Part shown: in pieces, positions 24,755-33,387 of the stretch
Numbering within the stretch: position 1 is the first letter of the stretch
Layout: every line of letters starts with the position of its first letter
Assembly (NCBI RefSeq): GCF_030409335.1
Contig: NZ_JAUFPN010000203.1
Span: 1 to 44,300, forward strand
DNA from: Paeniroseomonas aquatica
Lineage (GTDB): Bacteria; Pseudomonadota; Alphaproteobacteria; Acetobacterales; Acetobacteraceae
Direction of reading: 5' to 3'
Length of the DNA: 44,300 bases
Notes under the pieces: model-generated
The model's database searches: none
Told to the model about the DNA's origin: nothing
What the model saw: only the letters and a program-made list of their open reading frames with translations
Translations under genes and position numbers: made by a program

Positions 24755-26935
24755 GTGCCTGACGACGCCGGTGGTTCGGTGCCTGAGATCGAAGCGATCC
24801 GAGCCTTCGCGGAGACCTCTCCCGCGGCTGTCGCGGTATTGGCCGGTCCCTCGCATCGGGTGCTGTATCTCAACCCTGCCTTCGGCGCGATCTGCGTCGA
24901 AGACCCGGAGTCCCTGCTGTGCAGGCCGGCGGCCGAGGCCATTCCGGAGCTGGCCGTCGGCGGTTTCCTGGCCACGCTGGACCGGGTCCGCACCAGCGGC
25001 CAACCCTATCGGGCCACCGCCCGTTCCCTGCCGGTCGGGCGTCCGGGGCGGGTGTTCGATGCCGAGGTCTCGGCCATTCGCGGCCGCGACGGAACGCTCT
25101 GCGGCGTGCTGGTGCAGTTGCGCGACGTGACCGAGGCCGAGGCCCGGCTGCATCGCGCGGAAGCCGCCGCGGCCGTGCTCGATGCGGTCTTCGAGCATGC
25201 CCCGGTCGGCCTCGCCGTGGCCGCGGAGCCCGAGAGCCGCAGCATCCGGGTCAGCCGGCATGGCTTGGGCATGGCCGGGCGCGAGCCGGCCGAGCTCCTG
25301 GCCGGACTCGTCTCGCACCGCCCGGCCGGTTGGGGCATCTTCCACCGGGATGGCGAAACGCCCGCCCGGCCGGAGGAACTGCCGCTGGTCCGGGCGCTGC
25401 ACCAGGGCGAGGCAGTGTCCCGCCAGCATTGGGTGCTGCGGGGCGAGGACGGCACCGCGCGCCGGGTGCAATGCACCGCCGCGCCGGTGCGGGACGGCGC
25501 CGGTCGCATCGCCGGCGGGTTGCTCGCCTGGGGCGAGCCCTGGGATCCGGGCGAGCGGCCGCTGCCCCCCATCGACGCCCGCTATCGGGCCCTGGTCGAA
25601 ACCGGCGCGCTGGCGGTCTGGACCACGACGGCGGATGGCAGCCTGATCAGCATCGGCGGCTGGGCGTCGCTGACCGGCCAGTCCCCGGCCGAGGTGATCG
25701 GCTGGGGCTGGCTGGACGCCATCCACCCCGAGGACCGCCCGCTCGTCCATGACCGCTGGTCCCGGGCCGTCGCCAGCGGCCGGGTCTACGAGGCGGAGTA
25801 CCGGCTGCGCGGTCCCCGCGGCGAATGCCGCTGGACCGCGGCCCGGGCGGCGCCCTTGCGGGACGGCGACGGCGCCATTCGCGAATGGCTCGGCGTCAAC
25901 ATGGACATCGACGACCGCAAGCAGGCCGAGCGTGCCCTGCGCGAGAGCGAGGCGCGATTCCGCATCCTGGCCGAGGCCATGCCGCATCTGGTCTGGCAGA
26001 CCGACGCGGCCGGGGAGCCGGATTACGTCAACGGCCGCTGGTCGGAAGTGACGGGGCATGACCTGGCGGGGCTGCGCGGCGGGGGCTGGCTCGCCGTGCT
26101 GCATCCGGAGGATCGTTCGGCGCTCGCCGCGGCCTGGGCCAAGGTATTGGCCGTGGGCGGCGACCTCGATGCCGATGCGCGCATCCTGACGCGGGACGGC
26201 CGCTACCGCTGGCACCGGGTGAAGGCGGCACCGGTGCGGAGCCCGGCCGGGGCGATCCGCCATTGGGTCGGCACCTGCACCGACGTCGACCAGAGCCACA
26301 GCGCGGAGGCGCAGCTTCGGGAAGCCCTGGCCGCCCGCGAGCTGCTGGCGCGGGAGGCGGACCACCGCATCAAGAACAGCCTGCAACTGGTCGCCGCGCT
26401 GCTCCGCCTGCAGGCCGGGCGGGTGACCGAGCCGGCGGCGCGGGAAGCGCTGGAGGCGGCGACCGCCCGGGTGCAGGCCGTCGCCGAAGCCCATCGTGCG
26501 CTGCAGCTCAGTCCGGATTTCCGCAGCATCCGCCTGTCCGACATGCTGCGGGAGCTGGCCACCGGCGCGGCGGCGCAGCATCCGGCGGCGGATATCCGCA
26601 TCGATGCGGAGGATGGGCTGACCCTGGATGCCGAGCGCGCCATTCCGCTGGCTCTCATTCTGTCGGAACTGGTCACCAATGCGCTGCGCCACGCCTATCC
26701 CGGCGGCGCCGCCGGCCCTGTCTACGTGGCCGCGCGGCTGGAGGCAGGGGCGATCCTGGCCGAGGTGCGGGACGCCGGCAGCGGCGTGCCGGCCGGGGCA
26801 ACGGTCAGCCTCGGGGAGACCGTGGTCCGCAGCCTGGCGAAGCAGATCGGCGCGGTGATCGTCTCCGAGCAGAGCCCCGGCGGCGGCACCCGGGTGACGT
26901 TGCGGCTGGCCCTCGAGTCCGACACCCCAGGCTGA
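24755..26935 (+). CDS. Soluble multi-PAS sensor histidine kinase, HWE/HisKA_2 type
   Basis: 726 aa with no membrane helices. Three or four PAS domains occupy about 1-520. The clearest are DARYRALVETGALAVWTTTADGSL... with IHPEDR and REWLGVNMDIDDRK (about 273-390), and SEARFRILAEAMPHLVWQTDAAGEP... with LHPEDR and HWVGTCTDVD (about 397-515). The phospho-His box is ADHRIKNSLQLVAALLRLQ (about 534-552), the HisKA_2 form. The ATPase has an N-box LSELVTNALRHAYPGG and a terminal GGGTRVTLRL. This architecture is typical of alphaproteobacterial light- or stress-sensing kinases that feed PhyR/LovR-type regulators; none is adjacent. GTG 24755 is preferred because GGGGAG lies six bases upstream. It converges on aroK-aroB. 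Confidence 0.9.
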   Translation: MPDDAGGSVPEIEAIRAFAETSPAAVAVLAGPSHRVLYLNPAFGAICVEDPESLLCRPAAEAIPELAVGGFLATLDRVRTSGQPYRATARSLPVGRPGRVFDAEVSAIRGRDGTLCGVLVQLRDVTEAEARLHRAEAAAAVLDAVFEHAPVGLAVAAEPESRSIRVSRHGLGMAGREPAELLAGLVSHRPAGWGIFHRDGETPARPEELPLVRALHQGEAVSRQHWVLRGEDGTARRVQCTAAPVRDGAGRIAGGLLAWGEPWDPGERPLPPIDARYRALVETGALAVWTTTADGSLISIGGWASLTGQSPAEVIGWGWLDAIHPEDRPLVHDRWSRAVASGRVYEAEYRLRGPRGECRWTAARAAPLRDGDGAIREWLGVNMDIDDRKQAERALRESEARFRILAEAMPHLVWQTDAAGEPDYVNGRWSEVTGHDLAGLRGGGWLAVLHPEDRSALAAAWAKVLAVGGDLDADARILTRDGRYRWHRVKAAPVRSPAGAIRHWVGTCTDVDQSHSAEAQLREALAARELLAREADHRIKNSLQLVAALLRLQAGRVTEPAAREALEAATARVQAVAEAHRALQLSPDFRSIRLSDMLRELATGAAAQHPAADIRIDAEDGLTLDAERAIPLALILSELVTNALRHAYPGGAAGPVYVAARLEAGAILAEVRDAGSGVPAGATVSLGETVVRSLAKQIGAVIVSEQSPGGGTRVTLRLALESDTPG

Positions 26936-26960
26936 CCAGCCGCGGTGGCCGGCGTGGTCC

Positions 26961-28742
26961 TCAGCCCGTGCAGCCCTCGTCGCGCAGCAGCCGCTCCACC
27001 TGCGCCACCGGCACGTCGCCGGCGGTGAAGGCCTCGCCCGGTCCGCGCAGCAGCACGAAGCGCAGCGCCCCGTCGCGGGCCTTCTTGTCCTTCCGCATCC
27101 GCCCCAGCAGCGCCTCGGCCGAGAATTCGCGCGGCAGGTCGGCGATGCGGGCCGGCATGCCGCAGGCTTGGAGATGGGCGATCACCCGCCCCGGCAGCTC
27201 CTGGCTGCAATGGCCGAGCCGGGCCGATAGGCTGGCCGCCAGCCCGAGGCCGATGCCCACCGCCTCGCCATGCAGCAGGCTGCCGCCATAGCCGCATTCC
27301 GCCTCCAGCGCATGGCCGAAGGTATGGCCCAGGTTGAGCAGGGCGCGGCCGCCCTCGGCGCTTTCCTCCCGCTCGTCCCCGGCGACCACCGCGGCCTTCA
27401 GCTTGCAGCTCTCCAGCACCGCATGGACCAGGGCCGGGGCGTCACCGGCGACCAGCGCCGGGCCATGCGCTTCGCACCAGTGCCAGAAGGCCTCGCCCGA
27501 GAGCAGCCCGTGCTTGGCCACTTCGGCATAGCCGGCCCGCAGCTCGCGCGGCGGCAGCGTGGTGAGCGTCCCGGTATCGGCCAGCACGATGCGGGGCTGG
27601 TGGAAGGCGCCGACCAGGTTCTTGCCCAGCGCCAGGTTCACCCCGGTCTTGCCGCCCACCGAGCTGTCGACCTGGGCCAGCAGGGTGGTCGGCAGCTGCA
27701 CGAAGGGCAGGCCGCGCAGCGCGACCGCCGCGGCGAAGCCGGCGAGGTCGCCGACCACGCCGCCGCCCAGCGCCAGCACCGCGGTCCGCCGGTCGGCACC
27801 CGCCGCCAGCATCCGTTCCAGCACCGCCTGCAGGGTCGGGAAGCCCTTGCTGGCCTCGCCCGGCGCGACGGTGATCTCGGCGGTGATGGCAAAGCCGGCC
27901 TCGGCCAGCCCCTCCCGCAGCGCGGGCAGGTGCAGGGGGGCGACGGTCTCGTCGGTCACGATCACCACCCGCCGCGCCGGCAGCACCGGGGCCAGCAGCG
28001 CCCCGGCCCGGGCCAGCAGGCCCTCGCCGACCAGGATGTCGTAGCTGCGTTCCCCGAGCGTCACCGGCAGCTTCGCCGGCGGGCGGAAGGCGTCCAGCGC
28101 ATCCAGCACGCGGCGGGTGGTGACTTCGGGACTCTCGTCGGAACAGGCGATCACGATGTCGGCCTCGGCATAAAGGGGGTGGCGCGCCACCATCAGCCGT
28201 TCCAGCACCTCGGCCGGGTCGGCGTTGAGAAACATCGGCCGGTGCTCCCGCCCGGCGACGCGCTTCAGCAGGGTCCCCATGCGGCACTGCAGCCAGACCG
28301 AGACGGCGCCGGAGGCATGGATGGCGGCGCGGGTGCGGGCATCGGCGAAGGCACCGCCGCCGGTCGCCAGCACGATCGGCGGCCCGGCCAGCAGCCGGGC
28401 GATCACCCGGCGCTCGCCGTCGCGGAAATGCGCTTCCCCGTAGCGGGCGAAGATGTCGGTGATCGGCAGGCCGGCCGCCGCCTCGATCTCGGTATCGGCA
28501 TCAAGGAAGGGCAGGCCGAGCCGCATGGCCAGCCGCCGGCCGATCGAGGTCTTGCCCGCGCCGGGCATGCCGACGAGCACGATGCCCCGCCTGGCATGGT
28601 GCGGCAGCGGCCGGGCGCGTTCGAGCGGCCCGGGCCAGGGGGCCAGGTCGGGGGCCGGGGGTGGCTCGGGAAGCCCCGATGACACACCCGATGGAACGAA
28701 GGCATTGGCGGTGTTGCGCGACACGATGCCCAAGGCTAGCAC
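26961..28742 (-). CDS. aroKB: Bifunctional shikimate kinase / 3-dehydroquinate synthase
   Basis: About 593 aa in one continuous frame, joining two shikimate-pathway enzymes usually encoded by adjacent genes. The shikimate kinase part (about 45-215) has Walker A GMPGAGKT, the shikimate-site motif DADTEIE, RDGERRVI, the ATGGGAF loop and the lid motif GREHRPMF. The dehydroquinate synthase part (about 225-593) has LALGGGVVGDLAGFAAA, QLPTTLLAQVDSSVGGKTGVN, AEVAKHGLL and the zinc ligands in HTFGHALEAE and LHGEAVGIG. No internal stop or restart is visible at the junction. I chose GTG 28742 because AAGGG lies seven bases upstream; ATG 28775 would add 11 residues. It diverges from the small membrane peptide and xerD. 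Confidence 0.92.
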   Translation of the reverse strand: MLALGIVSRNTANAFVPSGVSSGLPEPPPAPDLAPWPGPLERARPLPHHARRGIVLVGMPGAGKTSIGRRLAMRLGLPFLDADTEIEAAAGLPITDIFARYGEAHFRDGERRVIARLLAGPPIVLATGGGAFADARTRAAIHASGAVSVWLQCRMGTLLKRVAGREHRPMFLNADPAEVLERLMVARHPLYAEADIVIACSDESPEVTTRRVLDALDAFRPPAKLPVTLGERSYDILVGEGLLARAGALLAPVLPARRVVIVTDETVAPLHLPALREGLAEAGFAITAEITVAPGEASKGFPTLQAVLERMLAAGADRRTAVLALGGGVVGDLAGFAAAVALRGLPFVQLPTTLLAQVDSSVGGKTGVNLALGKNLVGAFHQPRIVLADTGTLTTLPPRELRAGYAEVAKHGLLSGEAFWHWCEAHGPALVAGDAPALVHAVLESCKLKAAVVAGDEREESAEGGRALLNLGHTFGHALEAECGYGGSLLHGEAVGIGLGLAASLSARLGHCSQELPGRVIAHLQACGMPARIADLPREFSAEALLGRMRKDKKARDGALRFVLLRGPGEAFTAGDVPVAQVERLLRDEGCTG

Positions 28743-28833
28743 ACCGCGGCCCTTCTGCGATGGGGGCGGAGTCATTCCAGAAGCCGTTCTTTTGCGTCTC
28801 CCGTATCGCGCCGATTCCAGGAGCCCATGTGCC

Positions 28834-28980
28834 ATGTTCCGCCGCCCCATCCTGCTGCTGGCCGTGATCCTGCTCGCCCTGGTCGCGGCCGGGCTGCTGG
28901 CCGTCGGGGCCTTCCCGCCCACGGTGACCCCGACGCCGGTGGAGCGGGTGGTGCCGAACGACCGCTTCCAGACCCGCTGA
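28834..28980 (+). CDS. Small single-helix membrane protein
   Basis: A 48-residue protein: MFRRPILLLAVILLALVAAG is a positively charged start plus one membrane helix. It is followed by a short Pro/Thr-rich periplasmic tail (FPPTVTPTPVERVVPNDRFQ). AGGAG lies about ten bases upstream of the ATG. It ends seven bases before the xerD GTG, so the two are probably co-transcribed. I do not recognise a named family. The codon pattern, RBS and tight spacing make it a real gene. Confidence 0.7.
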   Translation: MFRRPILLLAVILLALVAAGLLAVGAFPPTVTPTPVERVVPNDRFQTR

Positions 28981-28987
28981 CCGCCGC

Positions 28988-29905
28988 GTGTCCGGCGCGC
29001 TGCGGGAGGCCTTCCTCGAGATGCTGGCGGCCGAGCGTGGCGCCGCCCGCAACACCCTGTCGGCCTATGGCAACGACCTCGAGGATTTCGCCGCCTTCTG
29101 CGCCCGGCGTGGCCTGTCCGAGGCCGCGGCCGGGCCGGAGCTGCTGCGGGACTACCTTCGCTCGCTGGCCGATCTCGGGCTGAAGCCACGCACCGCGGCA
29201 CGGCGGCTCTCGACGCTGCGCCAGTTCTTCCGCTTCCTGGCGCGGGAGGGCATCCGCCCGGATGACCCGAGCGAATTGCTGGAGGGCCCGCGGCCGACGG
29301 CGCCGCTGCCCAAGCCGATCACCGAGGCGGAGATCGCCGCCCTGCTCGCCGGGGCGGCGACGCTGCCCCGCCGGCGCGGCCCGCTGGCCGTCGCGGCGAT
29401 CGAGCTGCTCTATGGCGCCGGGCTGCGCGCCAGCGAGCTGGTCACCCTGCCGGCCGCGGCGCTGCGGGCTGACCAGCCGATGATCAGCGTGCGCGGCAAG
29501 GGCGGCAAGGAACGGCTGGTGCCGATCTCGGCCGGGGCGCGGGCGGCGGCCCAGGCGGCCCGGCAGGCGGACGACCGGGCGGTCGCCGCCACGCCACGGG
29601 CGCTGCGCTGGCTGTTTCCCTCGCGCGGGGCGGCCGGGCACATGACCCGGCAGGGGCTGGGGCTGCTGCTGAAGGAGGCCGCCGACGCCGCCGGCATCCC
29701 GGCGGAGCGGGTCAGCCCGCACGTGCTGCGGCATTCCTTTGCCAGCCATCTGCTGGCCCGCGGCGCCGACCTGCGCAGCCTGCAGATCCTGCTCGGCCAT
29801 GCCGATATTGCCACCACCCAGATCTATACCCAGGTGATGGAGGAACGGCTGCGCGCCCTGGTCGAGGCGCATCACCCGCTCGCCGAGCCGCCCGAGGCGG
29901 ATTAG
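28988..29905 (+). CDS. xerD: Tyrosine recombinase XerD/XerC
   Basis: 305-residue site-specific recombinase that resolves chromosome dimers at dif together with its partner. The N-terminal SAM-like core-binding domain (about 1-100) includes RNTLSAYGNDLEDFAAFC. The catalytic domain contains R147 (YGAGLRASEL), K171 (GKGGKERLVP), H245 and R248 (PHVLRHSFASHLL), H271 (LGHADIATTQIYT) and the nucleophile Y280, a complete set. The neighbourhood with aroK-aroB is the usual place for xerD in alphaproteobacteria (from memory), so I favour XerD over XerC. The GTG start lacks a strong RBS, suggesting coupling to the small upstream gene. No phage or integron features adjoin it, so it is a housekeeping copy. 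Confidence 0.9.
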   Translation: MSGALREAFLEMLAAERGAARNTLSAYGNDLEDFAAFCARRGLSEAAAGPELLRDYLRSLADLGLKPRTAARRLSTLRQFFRFLAREGIRPDDPSELLEGPRPTAPLPKPITEAEIAALLAGAATLPRRRGPLAVAAIELLYGAGLRASELVTLPAAALRADQPMISVRGKGGKERLVPISAGARAAAQAARQADDRAVAATPRALRWLFPSRGAAGHMTRQGLGLLLKEAADAAGIPAERVSPHVLRHSFASHLLARGADLRSLQILLGHADIATTQIYTQVMEERLRALVEAHHPLAEPPEAD

Positions 29906-29921
29906 GCGGCGGGAGGGCGGT

Positions 29922-32000
29922 TCAGAAGGCCCGGCTCAACCCGCCGAAGATCCCGCGCCGGGTACCGTACTGCGGCGCGCCGACGCCGATGCCGCTGCCG
30001 TCGCGCAGTTGGTAGGCGGTGTCGAAGACATTCAGCACGTCCAGCCGGGCGGTCCAGATCGCCTTGTCCGGCCCGGTGAAATCCTGCTGCACCCCGAGGT
30101 TGACCGTCGCATAGGGAGAGAGCTTCTCGGTATTGGCGAAGCCCCGGCGCAGGCCGCTGCCATAGAGCGAGCTGGCCGAGACGCGGCCACCCTCCCAGGC
30201 GTTCAGCACCGCCCCGGCCGAGCCGGTGAACAGCTGGTCGTGGTCGGTGCGGATCCATTTGCGGCTGATATAGGCCAGCTCCTCCGCCTCGAAGGTGTAT
30301 TGCGCCGAGCGGATGTCGCGGGCGGCGGAGCGGCTGATGGCCAGGTTGGCGTAGAACAGCCAGCGGTCGTCCCGCCAATTGCCCGAGAACTCGACGCCGT
30401 AGACCTTGCCCTCGCGGTAATTGAAGGGGGTGAAGATCAGCGCATTGCCGAACTGGCCGAAATCCAGTAGGTCGCGCACGTCCTTGTAGTAGGCGTCGAC
30501 GCCGAGCGTCAGGTGCGGGCCGATCTTCTGCGAGACGCCGATGTCGAAGCGATGCGCGCGTTCCGGCCGCACCGCGTCGTTGCGCAGGCTCTCCGGCGCG
30601 TTGGTGGTGTCCTGGAAGCGCTCCAGGGTCGGGGTCTGCACCAGTTCCTGCTGCGGCGGGGTGAAGGTGCGGGCATAGCCGGCATGCAGGGTGGTGCCCT
30701 CGGCCGGCCGCCACACCAGGTTGGCGCGCGGCGAGATCTGCCCGTTGGCGGTGTACTGCACCATCTGGTCGGCGCGGACGCCGAGGTTCAGGGTCAGCGC
30801 CTCGGTGACGCGCCACTCGTCCTGCACATAGGCGCCGTAGAGCCAGCCGACCCGGTTGCTGCGGTCGTTCAGGCCGAAGGGGTCGTCCAGCGCCTCGCCA
30901 TCCGCGTCCAGCGGCAGCACCGTGGTCTGGCTGCGGAAGCGGCTGGCTTCCCGGCTGGCCTGGAGGCCGCCGCGCAGGGTGTGGTTGGCCGAGACCCGCC
31001 AGGCGGCATCCGCCTGGCCGCCGACCGTGACGCTGCCGCGATAGACGTCGGAGGCGACGCCGTTGAAGCGCGTCTCCCCCACCGTATCCGGGACGTAGTG
31101 GATCGAGCTGCTGCGGGTGAAGCCGGCCACCTGCACGTCGACGTCGCCGAGCGACTTCTGCACCGCCGCCACGCCGTACCAGTTGCGCTCCCACTGCCGG
31201 GCGCGCAGGTCGGCGCTGTCGAAGGCATCGCTGCCGAAGGCGGTGAAGCCGGTCTCCTGGCCCCGTGTCACCGGGATGCGGAAGCGGTTCAGCGAGGTGC
31301 CGGCGATCACCGAAAGCCGCGTCGTCTCGTCCAGCTGCCGCGCGGCATAGACCAGGCCGCGGGTTTGCTGCGACTGGCCGTTCAGCGCGGTGCGGGTGCG
31401 GGCCGGGTTCTCGATGCCCTGGTCGGTCCGCAGCAGGCTGCCGGTGGCGAAGACGTCCCAGTTGCCGGCAAAGCCCGCCCAGCTGGCGGAAGGCTGCAGG
31501 GTGCCGCGCGAACCGCCGTACATCGAGAGGCTGCCGCCGGGGTCGCGCGCGCCGCTGCGGGTTTCGAGGTCGATCACCGCATTGGTGCGGAAGCCGAATT
31601 GCGCCGGCAGGGCGCCGGTCAGGACCGAGACACTGCGCAGCGCCCGGGCGTCGAAGACCTGGCCGAAGCCCGAGAGGCCTTCCGGCAGCACCACGCCGTT
31701 CAGCCGGTACTGCAGGTTGCGGTGCTCGCCGCGGATATGGATGTCGCCGAAGCTGTCCTGCACCACGCCCGGGGTCTGGGCCAGCAGGGCATTCAGTGGC
31801 TGGTTGCCGCCGCCGGGCAGGCCCTCGATGGTGCGGCGGTCTACCGTGACCTCCCGCGCGCCGAAGCGCGCGAGGATGCCCTGGCGGGCCGCGGCGGCGC
31901 GTTCGGCCTGCACGACGAGATCGGGGAGAGTGGCTTCCGGGGCCGGCTGGGCGGCGGCCGGGATGGCCAGGAGCAACAGGGGCAGGGTGAGGCGTGTCAT
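29922..32000 (-). CDS. TonB-dependent outer-membrane receptor, possibly for zinc
   Basis: 692 aa. Signal peptide MTRLTLPLLLLAIPAAAQ is followed by a TonB-box-like PDLVVQAE. The plug domain contains LNALLAQTPGVVQDSFGDIHIRGEHRNLQYRLNGV. The C-terminal beta barrel ends in Phe (RRGIFGGLSRAF), as outer-membrane proteins do. LNVFDTAYQLRDGSGIGVGAPQYG is the typical last-strand region. The barrel lacks the features I would expect of a siderophore locus, and no biosynthesis genes adjoin. The start codon is six bases from a palindrome with the GTTAT-N3-ATAAC core of Zur boxes. I infer a zinc-regulated, ZnuD-like role; other ligands remain possible. Confidence 0.9.
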   Translation of the reverse strand: MTRLTLPLLLLAIPAAAQPAPEATLPDLVVQAERAAAARQGILARFGAREVTVDRRTIEGLPGGGNQPLNALLAQTPGVVQDSFGDIHIRGEHRNLQYRLNGVVLPEGLSGFGQVFDARALRSVSVLTGALPAQFGFRTNAVIDLETRSGARDPGGSLSMYGGSRGTLQPSASWAGFAGNWDVFATGSLLRTDQGIENPARTRTALNGQSQQTRGLVYAARQLDETTRLSVIAGTSLNRFRIPVTRGQETGFTAFGSDAFDSADLRARQWERNWYGVAAVQKSLGDVDVQVAGFTRSSSIHYVPDTVGETRFNGVASDVYRGSVTVGGQADAAWRVSANHTLRGGLQASREASRFRSQTTVLPLDADGEALDDPFGLNDRSNRVGWLYGAYVQDEWRVTEALTLNLGVRADQMVQYTANGQISPRANLVWRPAEGTTLHAGYARTFTPPQQELVQTPTLERFQDTTNAPESLRNDAVRPERAHRFDIGVSQKIGPHLTLGVDAYYKDVRDLLDFGQFGNALIFTPFNYREGKVYGVEFSGNWRDDRWLFYANLAISRSAARDIRSAQYTFEAEELAYISRKWIRTDHDQLFTGSAGAVLNAWEGGRVSASSLYGSGLRRGFANTEKLSPYATVNLGVQQDFTGPDKAIWTARLDVLNVFDTAYQLRDGSGIGVGAPQYGTRRGIFGGLSRAF

Positions 32001-32005
32001 GGGAA

Positions 32006-32024
32006 GACGTTATGTTATAACGTC
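32006..32024. promoter_or_regulatory. Zur-box-like palindrome before the TonB receptor
   Basis: GACGTTAT-gtt-ATAACGTC has perfect 8-bp arms and a 3-base spacer, centred about 15 bp before the receptor ATG. The core GTTATnnnATAAC matches the centre of the zinc-uptake-regulator motif as I remember it (TGTTATAnTATAACA). It is one of very few AT-rich spots in the window. Binding here would cover the translation start or promoter. Confidence 0.65.
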
Positions 32025-32067
32025 CTATTCTGGCAACACGCTGAGCGGCGATGAATCACCCTGCTTG

Positions 32068-32790
32068 CTAAGGCAGGCCGAACACGCGGCCCCAGCGGGC
32101 CAGCCCGGCAGTCGGGGCGCCGGCCGCCCGCAGCGCGCCCCAGAGCGACACGGCGACGCTGTCCAGCACCGGGACGCCGGTCGCCGCTTCCAGCGCCGGC
32201 GCCACCGCCGCACCGCGGAAGTTGGTGCAGTGGATGGCGATCGCCTCCGGCCCGGCCGCCGCGACCGCGCGCACCAGGTCTGCCACCACGGATTCCGGGT
32301 GGTCGGCGAAGCTGTAATTGCCGGGGTCCTTCAGGTGACGCTCCGCCACGCATTCCAGCCCAGCGGCGGCCCAGCGCGCGAGGATCGCCTGCTGCACGCT
32401 GCCGAGATAGGGCGTCACCAGGCCGATCCGCCTGGCGCCGAAGAGGGCGAGCGCATCCAGCAGCGCCATGGTGGCGGTCAGCGCGGGGATGCCGGTATGG
32501 GCGGTGATCGCCGCGCAGACCGCGCGGTCCTGCTCCAGCCCGAGCCAGGCGCCGGAGGTACCGTTCCAGCAGATGGCATGCACCTTGGCGTCGGCCAGCA
32601 GCTCGGCCGCCGCCAGCATCGGCGCGAGGTCGAATTGCGCGCGGGAGCCGTCGCCGAGGTCGATGGCGACCACGCGGATGCGGGCGAAATGCGCGGTGAT
32701 CGTCGGCGAGGCCGCCAGCATCGCCGCCGTCGCCGGCTCCAGCACGGTATTCGAGGACGGGGTCAGCATGCCGAGGCGGATCGCGTTCAT
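32068..32790 (-). CDS. Maleate isomerase / Asp-Glu racemase superfamily protein
   Basis: 240 aa, soluble. LTPSSNTVLEP at 9-19 is the signature of the maleate cis-trans isomerase / arylmalonate decarboxylase branch. The two catalytic cysteines are both present: C74 (AICWNGTSGAW) and C188 (AIHCTNFRGA), at spacings similar to maleate isomerase. Starting at ATG 32790 gives the family length; a longer start at 32811 adds non-conserved residues. The gene is oriented like the TonB receptor but separated by its operator, so it is probably a separate unit. The substrate could be maleate or a related diacid; this is not resolved. Confidence 0.87.
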   Translation of the reverse strand: MNAIRLGMLTPSSNTVLEPATAAMLAASPTITAHFARIRVVAIDLGDGSRAQFDLAPMLAAAELLADAKVHAICWNGTSGAWLGLEQDRAVCAAITAHTGIPALTATMALLDALALFGARRIGLVTPYLGSVQQAILARWAAAGLECVAERHLKDPGNYSFADHPESVVADLVRAVAAAGPEAIAIHCTNFRGAAVAPALEAATGVPVLDSVAVSLWGALRAAGAPTAGLARWGRVFGLP

Positions 32791-32879
32791 GCCGCATGGT
32801 CGGGGCGGCACCGGAAGGGGTCAAGCATTGCCGCGCTGGGCATTGCCGCGGCGCGCGGCCGGGCCGTAAGAGGCAGGCC

Positions 32880-33329
32880 ATGCGCCTCACCCTGCATACC
32901 GACTACGCGCTCCGCCTGCTGATGCTGCTGGCGATGGAGCCGGGGCGGCTGCACACCATCGAGGAGGTCGCGCGCCGCCACGGCATCTCCCGCAATCACC
33001 TGATGAAGGTGACGCAGACCCTGGCCCAGTCCGGCTTCGTCGAAAGCCTGCGCGGCCGCGGCGGCGGGCTGCGGCTGGCGCGGCCGGCCGCGGCCATCGC
33101 CCTGGGGGAGGTGGTGCGCGCCACGGAGGACAGCTTCGCCCTGGTCGAATGCTTCGATCCCGCGCGCAATGCCTGCGTGCTCGCCACCGGCTGCGGCCTG
33201 CGCGGCCCGATCGAGGAGGCACTGGCGGCCTTCCTCGCGGTGCTCGATCGCCACTCGCTCGCCGATCTCCTCGGCAACCCCGGCACCTTGCGGCAGATGC
33301 GGCGCCTGCTGCCGGAGGATGCGCCTTGA
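32880..33329 (+). CDS. nsrR: Rrf2-family regulator, NsrR-like
   Basis: 149 aa. The N-terminal winged helix MRLTLHTDYALRLLMLLAMEPG...TIEEVARRHGISRNHLMKV is the Rrf2/NsrR opening, and the wing GRGGGLRLARPA is conserved. Three cysteines, C91, C99 and C105 (ECFDPARNACVLATGC), sit where NsrR and IscR bind an iron-sulfur cluster. LRLT...TDYALR and a following haemoglobin gene favour NsrR, the nitric-oxide-sensing repressor. ATG 32880 with AGGCAGG nearby is preferred over 32796. The truncated haemoglobin is 58 bp downstream behind its own promoter-operator, a likely target. Confidence 0.85.
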   Translation: MRLTLHTDYALRLLMLLAMEPGRLHTIEEVARRHGISRNHLMKVTQTLAQSGFVESLRGRGGGLRLARPAAAIALGEVVRATEDSFALVECFDPARNACVLATGCGLRGPIEEALAAFLAVLDRHSLADLLGNPGTLRQMRRLLPEDAP

Positions 33330-33374
33330 CGCCGGCGCCGATGACGCGCGATATAATAGGTATATAAATTACCT
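33326..33374 (+). promoter_or_regulatory. Promoter and candidate NsrR operator for the truncated haemoglobin
   Basis: A perfect TATAAT (33352-33357) lies 31 bp before the haemoglobin ATG. TTGACG (33326-33331) overlaps the regulator stop and could be the -35, but the 20-bp spacer is long. Directly after the -10, AGGTA (33358-33362) and TACCT (33370-33374) form an inverted repeat around an AT-rich centre, where a repressor would block initiation. The site is AT-rich compared with all surrounding DNA. Confidence 0.6.
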
Positions 33375-33387
33375 CTTTGGGGCCGCC

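Noticed and set aside
28988-29905. Tyrosine recombinase as a mark of a mobile element
   Set aside because: Its full catalytic set and housekeeping context with aroK-aroB indicate XerD; no att sites, tRNA or phage genes are seen.
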